43,132 bases of DNA from contig CAJQLD010000085.1 in assembly GCA_905479095.1 (NCBI GenBank), forward strand, positions 1-43,132, in the 5' to 3' direction. The translations under genes and the position numbers were made by a program. The DNA comes from an uncultured Flavobacteriaceae bacterium (lineage in GTDB: Bacteria > Bacteroidota > Bacteroidia > Flavobacteriales > Flavobacteriaceae). Below are positions 25,227 to 32,556 of this stretch, piece by piece. Position 1 is the first letter of the stretch. Every line of letters starts with the position of its first letter. The notes under the pieces were generated by a model that was not told the DNA's origin, ran no database searches, and saw only the letters and a list, made by a program, of their open reading frames with translations.

Positions 25227-25239
25227 ATTAAAATTAATC

Positions 25240-26406
25240 ATGTTAGATATATCTTCCTTTTTATCGCAGTATCAATCCTTAAAAGCCATTGCTTTAAGAA
25301 ATCGATATGTAACAAATTCTCATATTGAGCCTTTGTTAAAATCGTTGTCAAATCAATTTAGTCAAACGGTTTTAGGGACTTCAGAAGCTGGACTTCCAAT
25401 TCATGGACTTCAAATTGGGACGGGTTCTAAACGTATCTTGATTTGGTCCCAAATGCACGGAAACGAAAGCACGACCACAAAAGCACTCTTTGATTTGTTT
25501 AATTACTTGGAATTAGACACTTGTAAGCCTCTCTTAGACGCTTGCACACTCTTTGTGATCCCAATACTCAATCCGGATGGAGCGCAAGCCTATACGCGGG
25601 TCAATGCGAATCAGGTCGATCTAAACAGAGATGCCAAAAAGGTAAGTCAATGTGAAAGCAAAATTTTAAGAAACGTATTTGAGGATTTTAATCCGCATTT
25701 CTGTTTCAATATGCATGGACAACGTACTATTTTTAGTGCTGGAAAAACCAATAGCTCTGCAGTAGTGAGTTTTCTATCGCCTTCAGAAGATGAAGAACGC
25801 TCATTAACGAGTACGCGTCAAAAGGCTATGGAGGTGATCCAGGTCATGAATCAGGCGTTGCAATCGTTTTTACCGAATCAAATTGGGCGCTATGATGATG
25901 GGTTTAATTCAAACTGTGTAGGCGATTCCTTTCAGAGTGATGGCGTGCCAACAGTGTTGTTTGAGGCGGGACATTACCCAACGGATTACAACAGAGAAGA
26001 AACGCGAAAATACCTTGCCTTAGCCCTTATGAGTAGCCTCGATTATATTTCGAATCATGAGATTACTGGCGAAAACTTTAAGCCATACTTTGATATTCCA
26101 GAAAACGAAAAATTGTTTCACGATGTTATTATTAGAAATGCGATCCTTAATTTAGAGACTCCCAAAAAGAGTTGCGACATCGCCGTTCAGTACACAGAAG
26201 TGTTAGAAAACAGTCAAATTAAATTCAAACCAAAAATTGTTCTTATTGGGGATTTGAATGAAAAATACGGTCATTTAGAGATTAATGCTCATTTTAAGCA
26301 AGTATCCCACCCCAATTTTGACGTGTTATCAGAAAGTTACGAAATCGATTTCTTATTGATAGATTTAATAGAAACATCACTTTTTGTTAATGATAATTTA
26401 ACATAA
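25240..26406 (+). CDS. M14-family zinc carboxypeptidase-like protein
   Basis: A 388-residue metallopeptidase. Zinc ligands are H73 and E76 in SQMHGNES and H159 in CFNMHGQRT. Substrate-binding motifs are NPDGAQAYTR (111-120) and VDLNRD (126-131), and the probable catalytic glutamate is E242 in VLFEAGHYPTDY. No signal peptide is present, so it should act in the cytoplasm on small peptides or peptidoglycan-derived substrates; the substrate is unknown. About 130 residues at the C-terminus form an extra domain with no motif I know. I start at the ATG 25240. An in-frame TTG at 25186 would run translation through both operator palindromes and the -7 box. It is divergent from, and probably controlled by, the XRE regulator. 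Confidence 0.85.
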   Translation: MLDISSFLSQYQSLKAIALRNRYVTNSHIEPLLKSLSNQFSQTVLGTSEAGLPIHGLQIGTGSKRILIWSQMHGNESTTTKALFDLFNYLELDTCKPLLDACTLFVIPILNPDGAQAYTRVNANQVDLNRDAKKVSQCESKILRNVFEDFNPHFCFNMHGQRTIFSAGKTNSSAVVSFLSPSEDEERSLTSTRQKAMEVIQVMNQALQSFLPNQIGRYDDGFNSNCVGDSFQSDGVPTVLFEAGHYPTDYNREETRKYLALALMSSLDYISNHEITGENFKPYFDIPENEKLFHDVIIRNAILNLETPKKSCDIAVQYTEVLENSQIKFKPKIVLIGDLNEKYGHLEINAHFKQVSHPNFDVLSESYEIDFLLIDLIETSLFVNDNLT

Positions 26407-26432
26407 GAGGCATTTAATTATATAAAATTTAG

Positions 26433-26440
26433 TAAATTTG
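26433..26440 (+). promoter_or_regulatory. -7 box of the Lrp/AsnC gene
   Basis: TAAATTTG is a perfect match, 37 bases before the GTG start, in the gap after the M14 gene. The regulator therefore likely has its own promoter. Confidence 0.5.
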
Positions 26441-26477
26441 CTGAAACATTGTAAATTAACCAATAAATTCAATCAAA

Positions 26478-26957
26478 GTGGCTAAAGTAAAACTAGACGA
26501 AATCGATCATCAAATATTAGATATGCTGATTGACAACACCCGTGTTCCATTCACAGATATCGCAAAAAAATTATTAATATCTGCAGGTACTGTTCATGTT
26601 AGAGTAAAAAAAATGGAAGATGCCAAAATAATTAAAGGGTCCTCTTTAACCATAGATTATCAGAAATTAGGATATTCTTTCATTGCCTATGTAGGTGTTT
26701 TTTTACAAAACACATCTCAAACAAAATTTGTATTAGAGCGAATTTATGAAATTCCTCATGTAACCGTTGCGCACATTACAACAGGAAAATTCAATATTTT
26801 CTGTAAAATCCGTGCAAAAAGCACCACACATGCTAAGGAAATTATCTTTAAGTTAGATGAAATTGAAGGGGTGTACAGAACAGAAACGATGATTTCATTA
26901 GAAGAAAGTATCAACGACAAGAAACGTTTGATGCATTCGATCTTTAATGATATGTAA
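26478..26957 (+). CDS. Lrp/AsnC-family transcriptional regulator
   Basis: A 159-residue protein with an N-terminal winged helix-turn-helix (LDEIDHQILDMLIDN, then VPFTDIAKKLLISAGTVHVRVKKME, residues 5-53) and a C-terminal RAM/AsnC ligand-binding domain (YSFIAYVGVFL, then VTVAHITTGKFNIFCKI). Such proteins form octamers that sense amino acids or other small effectors. The start is GTG, giving MAKVKLDEID, which fits the family alignment; no in-frame ATG is available. The target and effector are not indicated by context. It lies 71 bases after the M14 peptidase gene on the same strand and converges on aroB with 11 bases between stops. Confidence 0.9.
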   Translation: MAKVKLDEIDHQILDMLIDNTRVPFTDIAKKLLISAGTVHVRVKKMEDAKIIKGSSLTIDYQKLGYSFIAYVGVFLQNTSQTKFVLERIYEIPHVTVAHITTGKFNIFCKIRAKSTTHAKEIIFKLDEIEGVYRTETMISLEESINDKKRLMHSIFNDM

Positions 26958-26968
26958 TTAGTGGCTTA

Positions 26969-28036
26969 TTAGGATGCGTAGTATTTAAATGCTTCGTCTA
27001 TTAAATAATCTTCAACAATTACATCAACGAGACACGATCCAATAGATTCTAACAGCGCATATTTAATTTGCCCGTGAGAATTCTTTTTATCATATTTCAA
27101 AAGCTCAAATATTGAGCTTTTGTCGTTTTCAGAAAAATCGACTGAACCATAAATGGTTTTAAAAGTGTTTTTTATTTGGATAAGTTCTGTTTCCGACAAT
27201 CCACAAGTTTTATGAGATAGATAGCCTTCCATAATCATTCCAGCGGCAATTGCCTCACCGTGTAACAATGTTTTAAGTTGGTCATTGTCCAAGCAATATG
27301 ATTCGATCGCATGCCCTAAGGTATGTCCGTAATTTAGTTGTTTTCGTTCGCCTTGTTCATTCGGATCTCGTTTTACGACTTCATTTTTTAGGGTAATCGA
27401 TTCGTGAATCAAGCCTTCTAAATCTGAGATATTCAGCTCTTTTAAATCACAGAGTCGGTTCCAATAATCGGCATTTTTAATCAATCCATGCTTTAACATT
27501 TCAGCCAATCCAGATCGCATTTCTTCTTTAGGGAGCGTTTCTAGAAATGAAGGATCTACAAGCACCATATCACTGAAATTAATAACTCCGATTTGATTTT
27601 TAATCGTTCCTAAATCAACCCCAGTTTTTCCGCCAACAGAAGCATCAACCATCGCTAGGAGCGAGGTAGGAACATTGACAAATGATACGCCTCGTTTGAA
27701 TGTAGACGCTACAAATCCGCCTAAATCGGTCACAACACCACCACCCAAATTGATGATAAGCGATTTTCGGTCGCCATCTAAATCCGACAAACTGTGCCAG
27801 ATTTGAGTACACGTATCTAAAGTTTTATGTATTTCACCGGCCTCCATTTCAATGATTTCTAAAGCCATTTCAACCTGTATATTTGCTAAAAACTTAGGCA
27901 AACAATGGATGTGTGTATTGGAATCAACCAATATAAATATCTTAGAAAAATTAGAAGTTTCTAAATACGTATTCAACTCTTTGTAACAACGGTCGTTAAA
28001 ATGAATTGAATAGGATGTGGATGGTATCGAGTTCAT
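26969..28036 (-). CDS. aroB: 3-dehydroquinate synthase
   Basis: A 355-residue NAD- and zinc-dependent enzyme that converts DAHP to 3-dehydroquinate in the shikimate pathway. The glycine-rich NAD loop is LGGGVVTDLGGFVASTFKRGV (about 97-117), followed by PTSLLAMVDASVGGKTGVD. KNQIGVI and the metal-ligand stretches NYGHTLGHAIE and LLHGEAIAAGM are all intact. There is no pathway neighbour here. The gene is divergent from the copper-receptor cassette. I see no confident -7 box before its ATG; TACATTTT on the minus strand near 28057 is the nearest. Confidence 0.95.
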   Translation of the reverse strand: MNSIPSTSYSIHFNDRCYKELNTYLETSNFSKIFILVDSNTHIHCLPKFLANIQVEMALEIIEMEAGEIHKTLDTCTQIWHSLSDLDGDRKSLIINLGGGVVTDLGGFVASTFKRGVSFVNVPTSLLAMVDASVGGKTGVDLGTIKNQIGVINFSDMVLVDPSFLETLPKEEMRSGLAEMLKHGLIKNADYWNRLCDLKELNISDLEGLIHESITLKNEVVKRDPNEQGERKQLNYGHTLGHAIESYCLDNDQLKTLLHGEAIAAGMIMEGYLSHKTCGLSETELIQIKNTFKTIYGSVDFSENDKSSIFELLKYDKKNSHGQIKYALLESIGSCLVDVIVEDYLIDEAFKYYAS

Positions 28037-28098
28037 GAGCTATTGTATCAAAATGTAAAGCGTAAAATTAAGTAGAAATTTATAAATATTATAATAAA

Positions 28099-28263
28099 TA
28101 TATTTGTTTAGTATATTTAAATATTAAGTGCAAAAGTTAGCAACTACAAACAAGGCCGTGTATCCTGTAAAAAAAACTTATAAAGACAGTATTTGCCTTA
28201 AAAATAAATTTATAAAATTATTAGATCATAACAACTCCTATTGATTTTTTTTAGTTAATTTTG
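28099..28263 (+). promoter_or_regulatory. candidate -7 boxes upstream of the copper-receptor cassette
   Basis: Two perfect plus-strand matches lie in this intergenic region: TATATTTG at 28099-28106 and TAATTTTG at 28256-28263. The second is 31 bases before the GTG start of the small Cys-rich protein, the usual distance here. The region is very AT-rich, so chance matches are likely. Neither has a clean -33 TTTG. An ATATTTAAATAT palindrome follows the first at 28113-28124. Confidence 0.35.
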
Positions 28264-28294
28264 ATACGTCAGTTGTACCTAAATCATATAACTT

Positions 28295-28669
28295 GTGAAA
28301 AACTGGAAATTTCTCTTATCTCTGATTTTATGCAGCCTTATAATGTATAATACTCTAAGAGTGTCTATTACTTATATGTACTACAATATCGACCCTGTTG
28401 GTTTTATTGAGGCACTGTGTGAAAACAAAGACAAACCAGAACTTCAATGTAATGGAAAGTGTCATTTAAAGAAAGTAATTGAATCCAATCAAAATCAAGA
28501 GAAAGCACCAGTTAAAATTATAGATTTTAAATATTTACTCTGTTATGGAAGCCTTATTACAAATTATAATTTTACCATAAATACAATCCTAAATCCTTCT
28601 GTTTTTAGGTATTTTAATCATTATAAATACCTAATTATAAATTATAATTTTCGCCCACCAGTTGCTTAA
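28295..28669 (+). CDS. small membrane-anchored Cys/His-cluster protein, possibly metal-binding
   Basis: A 124-residue protein. The N-terminus MKNWKFLLSLILCSLIMYNT is a signal anchor or transmembrane helix (about 5-22). It is followed by ALCENKDKPELQCNGKCHLKK, with C42, C52, C56 and H57 in a C-x9-C-x3-C-H arrangement that looks like a metal site. The C-terminal half has a second hydrophobic stretch (about 77-92) and ends in aromatic-rich NYNFRPPVA. The start is GTG. I recall similar short hypothetical proteins beside TonB receptors in Bacteroidota, but no established function. The gene precedes the copper-type receptor by 63 bases and probably shares its transcript. A periplasm-facing metal chaperone or sensor role is inference. 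Confidence 0.65.
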   Translation: MKNWKFLLSLILCSLIMYNTLRVSITYMYYNIDPVGFIEALCENKDKPELQCNGKCHLKKVIESNQNQEKAPVKIIDFKYLLCYGSLITNYNFTINTILNPSVFRYFNHYKYLIINYNFRPPVA

Positions 28670-28721
28670 TTCTTATTATACAACATTTATTATTTCATAA
28701 TAAAAATAAATTAAGAATTAA
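28666..28721. repeat. nested inverted repeats between the two cassette genes
   Basis: Outer arms TTAATTCTTA (28666-28675) and TAAGAATTAA (28712-28721) are perfectly complementary. Inside them TTATTA (28687-28692) and TAATAA (28698-28703) pair around TTTCA. The structure includes the stop codon of the small protein gene and ends 11 bases before the receptor ATG. Confidence 0.5.
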
Positions 28722-28732
28722 AAATATTAAAA

Positions 28733-30820
28733 ATGAAAATAATTTTTAGTGTGCTTATATGCACCCTTATTTCTACGTCGTCTTTTTCCCAAGAAAAAAA
28801 TGAAACAAAAAATGACTCCATAAAAAAAGTAAAGTTAGATGAAGTCATTATCAACGGAAAATTAAAAACCGACCCCATTCACACAATTATTTCTAACAAA
28901 CATGACAAAAATGTAGTACAACCTAAAAACGTTGCCGATTTATTTAACAATATCAATGGTTTTTCGGTTATAAAAAGAGGTAATTACGCTATTGATCCAT
29001 CTTTTAGAGGAAGTAAATATGAACAATTAAACGTACAATACGACGGTGGCACAAAGGCTATGCACGCATGCCCTAATAGAATGGATCCAATTACAACACA
29101 TATTATTCCCGAAGAAATTGAAAAAATTGAAATTATAAAAGGCCCTTATTCTATGCGCTATGGGGCAACCTTTGGCGGAATTATAAATATGGTTAGTAAA
29201 AAAATAAATTATTTAGAGAACGGATTTCACGGAAAATTTTCAACGAGCTTTGAATCAAATGGAAATTCATTAGTAAATATGCTGCAATTGCAATATACAG
29301 AAGACAGGTATGATGCAGTTGGGAATTTTGGGTATCGAAATTTTGGAAACTATCAAGATGGTTCTAAAGCAGAGATACCATCATCTTTTTTAAGTACGGA
29401 TTATGGGGTGAAAATGGGTTTCAATATTTCAGATTATGAACGTGTTCAGTTCCATTGGAGACAATCTTTTGGCCGTAATGTACTACATGCTGGATTGCCA
29501 ATGGACACAGATTATGACAACAGTAGTATACTTTCTTTAGATTATAAAAAATCTAATTTAAAAGGCATTCTTAAAAATATTTCTGGAAAAGCCTATTACA
29601 GTTATGTTGATCATTTAATGACAAATAGAAAGAGGCCTTCATTTATGAGAACTGAAGCTTCGTCTTCAGTAGATGCTAACACTGTTGGAGGTAAATTTGA
29701 ATTGAATTGGCAACCGTTTGAAAATTTAGATATTTTTACTGGCATTGATGCAATACTTGTTAGTAGAGATGGTACAAGAAGACGAGTTATAAAAATAATG
29801 AAAGGTAATCCATTACCAACTCCAAAAGAGTTCAATGATAAAGTTTGGCAAGATTCTTATGTAAATGATTATGGAGTATTTACAGAACTCAAATGGTTAT
29901 TTGCAGAAAAAACGTTGTTAACAGCAGGGTTAAGATATGATTTAGTAGTTTCTGACATACAAGACCCTGAAGCTGATTTTGCTGTAATGTATGATTTAAA
30001 GAAAAGAATGGAAAATAATATAAGCGCAACAATATCAATGAAAAGAGTTTTATCAAAAAAATTAACATTAGAAGCCGCTTTTGGACGAGGTGTTCGTTCA
30101 GCAAATATGATTGAGCGTTTTATAAATCATTTTAATGTTGGTCAAGATCCATTTGAATATATAGGAAATCCAGATTTAAAGGCAGAAGTTAACAATCAGT
30201 TTGAAGTAGGTTTTAAAGCAAAAAACAATAAGAAAAATAGTTTAAAATATAGTGCATCTGTATTTTATTCTGATTTAAATAATTTCATTGTTGGTGTCGT
30301 TGATCCGAGTTTAAAAAGAAAATTTATGCCAACAGTTAAACCTGAAAACCCTAAAGTTTTTCAGAATCTAAAAAAGGCTTACAGAACAGGTTTTGAAGCT
30401 TCTTTTGAAATCAATATTTTTAAAGACTATTTCTTTAAATCTGAGATGGCATATGTGTATGCAAAAAATAAAGATTTAGAAGAATCTTTACCGTTAACGC
30501 CCCCTTTTAATACACGGCTTACACTGGGTCTTAAAAAGCTCAAATACTGGGCAAACATGCAGTATCATATAACAAGTGAACAAAATGAGATTGCTGCAAG
30601 TTTTGGTGAAACAAAAACGGATGGCTACCAAACGTTAGATATTCGTTTTGGATTTAAACCATTTAAAAATGCGAGTTTAGGGGTTGCAGCTATAAATGTT
30701 TTTAATAATACTTATACGAATCATTTAAATTTCAGTTTCACCAATCAAGAAAATTTTGGAAGGGTTCCTATAAATGACCCAGGAAGAAATTTAACTCTTT
30801 TTTTTCAATATAAATTCTAA
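28733..30820 (+). CDS. TonB-dependent copper receptor, OprC/NosA-like
   Basis: A 695-residue outer-membrane receptor with a signal peptide (1-19, ending SSFSQ). The TonB box region is near VKLDEVIING, the plug domain spans about 55-160 (IEKIEIIKGPYSMRYGATFGGIINMV), and the barrel ends NLTLFFQYKF. The plug carries MHACPNRMDP (110-119), so C113xxxM117, and the barrel loop YVDHLMTNR has H294xM296. As I recall the Pseudomonas OprC structure, copper is held by C143xxxM147 and H323xM325. The C-to-H spacing is 180 there and 181 here. NosA, which supplies copper for nitrous oxide reductase, shares the CPNRMDP signature. Copper import is therefore a strong prediction. It has no carboxypeptidase-like N-domain, unlike the other receptor in this window. 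Base composition is visibly AT-richer than its neighbours. Confidence 0.85.
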   Translation: MKIIFSVLICTLISTSSFSQEKNETKNDSIKKVKLDEVIINGKLKTDPIHTIISNKHDKNVVQPKNVADLFNNINGFSVIKRGNYAIDPSFRGSKYEQLNVQYDGGTKAMHACPNRMDPITTHIIPEEIEKIEIIKGPYSMRYGATFGGIINMVSKKINYLENGFHGKFSTSFESNGNSLVNMLQLQYTEDRYDAVGNFGYRNFGNYQDGSKAEIPSSFLSTDYGVKMGFNISDYERVQFHWRQSFGRNVLHAGLPMDTDYDNSSILSLDYKKSNLKGILKNISGKAYYSYVDHLMTNRKRPSFMRTEASSSVDANTVGGKFELNWQPFENLDIFTGIDAILVSRDGTRRRVIKIMKGNPLPTPKEFNDKVWQDSYVNDYGVFTELKWLFAEKTLLTAGLRYDLVVSDIQDPEADFAVMYDLKKRMENNISATISMKRVLSKKLTLEAAFGRGVRSANMIERFINHFNVGQDPFEYIGNPDLKAEVNNQFEVGFKAKNNKKNSLKYSASVFYSDLNNFIVGVVDPSLKRKFMPTVKPENPKVFQNLKKAYRTGFEASFEINIFKDYFFKSEMAYVYAKNKDLEESLPLTPPFNTRLTLGLKKLKYWANMQYHITSEQNEIAASFGETKTDGYQTLDIRFGFKPFKNASLGVAAINVFNNTYTNHLNFSFTNQENFGRVPINDPGRNLTLFFQYKF

Positions 30821-30830
30821 AATATAAATA

Positions 30831-30960
30831 AGGCTGTATGAAAAGTCTTTTTTCTTGTCAAGCTGAACTCGTTTCAGATTCTCATAATTACTGATTTCCA
30901 ATGTTTTGAGATTCTGAAACGAGTTCAGAATGACTTTTTTATTTACTTTTCAGACAGCCT
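30831..30960. repeat. 130-bp imperfect inverted-repeat element (REP/MITE-like), also a terminator
   Basis: Outer arms AGGCTGTATGAAAAGT (30831-30846) and ACTTTTCAGACAGCCT (30945-30960) match with one mismatch. Inner arms of 28 bases (30857-30884, containing CTGAACTCGTTTCAGA; 30907-30934, containing TCTGAAACGAGTTCAG) match with three mismatches. A T6 run follows the inner hairpin on the plus strand, so it can end the receptor transcript. The core resembles the GTCATnCTGAACTnGTTTCAG repeats I recall from flavobacterial intergenic regions. It contains no coding frame. Mobility is inferred. Confidence 0.75.
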
Positions 30961-30994
30961 CATTTTTAAATGATTAGTCTACTTAATAATTTAA

Positions 30995-31002
30995 TATATT
31001 TG
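30995..31002 (+). promoter_or_regulatory. -7 box of the proline dehydrogenase gene
   Basis: TATATTTG is a perfect match. It places the RNA start near 31006, so the in-frame TTG at 31004 cannot be the start codon and the ATG at 31025 is preferred. Confidence 0.65.
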
Positions 31003-31024
31003 TTTGAAACTAAAACCAATTTAT

Positions 31025-32191
31025 ATGAGTATCGATTTTAATAATACAGAAATAGCGTTCCATTTAAAATCGGACTCAGATTTAGAACGTGCCTACTTTC
31101 TATTTAAAATGATTTCCATAGAGCCATTGGTACGAATAGGAACTGCTGCTACGAATTTTGCAATAAAGGCCCATCTCCCTGTTGAGGGGTTGATTCGATC
31201 GACTGTTTTTGATCATTTTTGTGGGGGCGTTAATGAGCAGGATTGTATTCCAACAATCGATAAAATGTACACCAGTGGCGTTTATAGTGTGTTAGATTAT
31301 TCTGTTGAAGGAAAAGGAGAGGAGAATCAATTTGATTTCGCCCTAGAAACGATCTTAAATCTTATTGAATTTTCGAAAAACAAAGACGCCATGCCTATTG
31401 CGGTATTTAAACCCAGTGCTTTTGGAAGGTTTGACCTTTATCAGAAAATTAGTGATGGAAAACTATTGTCAACTTCTGAATCTAAAGAATGGGATCGGGT
31501 GATCGCTCGTTTCAATAAAGTTTGTGAATCCGGAAAATTAAACAACGTTAAAATTCTTATTGATGCTGAAGAAAGTTGGATTCAAAACACTGTAGATGAT
31601 TTGGTTTTAGAATTAATGCAAACCTACAATACCGATGCAATGATTGTATATAGCACTTTGCAAACTTACCGTTGGGATCGACTGGATTATCTTAAAAAAA
31701 TTCACACCAAAGCAAAAGAATTGAATTTTAAACTAGGGTTTAAAATTGTGCGTGGTGCTTATATGGAAAAGGAGCGCCTAAGAGCTACAGAGATGGGGTA
31801 TCAATCGCCAATTTGTGAAACGAAAGCATTGACAGATACACTTTTTAACGACACTCTAACTTATATGTTTTCTAACTTGGACACCATTCAAGTGTTTATT
31901 GGAACTCATAATGAAGAAAGTTCTCATTTGGCCGTTGATTTAATGGCAGAATCAAACATTTCAAATAACGACCCTCGAGTTTGGTTTGGACAGCTTTATG
32001 GAATGAGTGACCATATTAGTTATAATTTGGCAAATCATGGTTACAACGTGGCAAAATACGTTCCTTTTGGACCTGTAAGAGATGTGATGCCCTACCTAAT
32101 TAGACGGGCGGAAGAGAATACTTCGGTGGCTGGACAAACGACCAGAGAATTATCTCTTATTAAAAAAGAAAGAAAGCGACGTAAAATCTAA
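31025..32191 (+). CDS. proline dehydrogenase
   Basis: A 388-residue monofunctional FAD enzyme that oxidises proline to delta-1-pyrroline-5-carboxylate and feeds electrons to the quinone pool. The beta-alpha barrel carries the signature GFKIVRGAYMEKERLRA (about 237-253) and the late GTHNEESS and PFGPVRDVMPYLIRRAEEN motifs; the two arginines of YLIRRAEEN bind the substrate carboxylate. It lacks the P5C dehydrogenase domain of PutA. I start at ATG 31025 (MSIDFNNTEIAFHLKS); the TTG seven codons upstream overlaps the promoter region. The stop interlocks by four bases with the convergent small gene. Confidence 0.93.
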   Translation: MSIDFNNTEIAFHLKSDSDLERAYFLFKMISIEPLVRIGTAATNFAIKAHLPVEGLIRSTVFDHFCGGVNEQDCIPTIDKMYTSGVYSVLDYSVEGKGEENQFDFALETILNLIEFSKNKDAMPIAVFKPSAFGRFDLYQKISDGKLLSTSESKEWDRVIARFNKVCESGKLNNVKILIDAEESWIQNTVDDLVLELMQTYNTDAMIVYSTLQTYRWDRLDYLKKIHTKAKELNFKLGFKIVRGAYMEKERLRATEMGYQSPICETKALTDTLFNDTLTYMFSNLDTIQVFIGTHNEESSHLAVDLMAESNISNNDPRVWFGQLYGMSDHISYNLANHGYNVAKYVPFGPVRDVMPYLIRRAEENTSVAGQTTRELSLIKKERKRRKI

Positions 32192-32547
32192 TGGATGATA
32201 AGTGTTTTGAAACGCGCGTATCGCTCACAGTTTTCAACAATCAAATCGTACTTTTTATTTTCAACGTAATAGGTTCTGCAAGGGACTGACTTGGTGTCAC
32301 TTTTCCCAAAATTGATATCTGCGCCTTTAAAGATAGAATTCAGCGTTAACGTATCAATTTTATTAGAATTTAGCTGCTCTTGAACGGATTCAGAGTATTG
32401 AATACTTTTGGTTTGAATATTTTTCAAAACCCGTGCATCGGGCCCATAAGCACAGCTTGTTTTTTTTCCACTCAAAAAAAACATTAAAAAGACTAAGCCT
32501 ATTGAAAAGCCTCCTAAGTAGAAGCCAAAACGGTGAACAATTTTCAT
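32188..32547 (-). CDS. small membrane-anchored protein, possibly DUF4258-like
   Basis: A 119-residue protein with one N-terminal transmembrane helix (FGFYLGGFSIGLVFLMFFLSG, about 7-27), followed by a small soluble domain with KKTSCAYGPDARVLKNIQTKS. The domain also holds a central ADINFGKSDTKSVPCRTYYVE stretch and ends ENCERYARFKTLIIH. Three cysteines (in TSC, VPC, ENC) are present. Flavobacterial relatives are, as I recall, named DUF4258 proteins. Position suggests the last gene of the porX-tsaE-ald run, nine bases after ald. Function unknown. Its TAG stop overlaps the stop of the convergent proline dehydrogenase gene. Confidence 0.65.
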   Translation of the reverse strand: MKIVHRFGFYLGGFSIGLVFLMFFLSGKKTSCAYGPDARVLKNIQTKSIQYSESVQEQLNSNKIDTLTLNSIFKGADINFGKSDTKSVPCRTYYVENKKYDLIVENCERYARFKTLIIH

Positions 32548-32556
32548 GTACTAATT

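Noticed and set aside
25186-25239. TTG at 25186 as start of the M14 peptidase
   Set aside because: It overlaps a near -7 box and would translate through two operator palindromes and a perfect -7 box; the added 18 residues look non-family. The ATG at 25240 fits better.
31004-31024. TTG at 31004 as start of proline dehydrogenase
   Set aside because: The perfect -7 box at 30995-31002 puts the RNA start at about 31006, so this codon would not be in the message.
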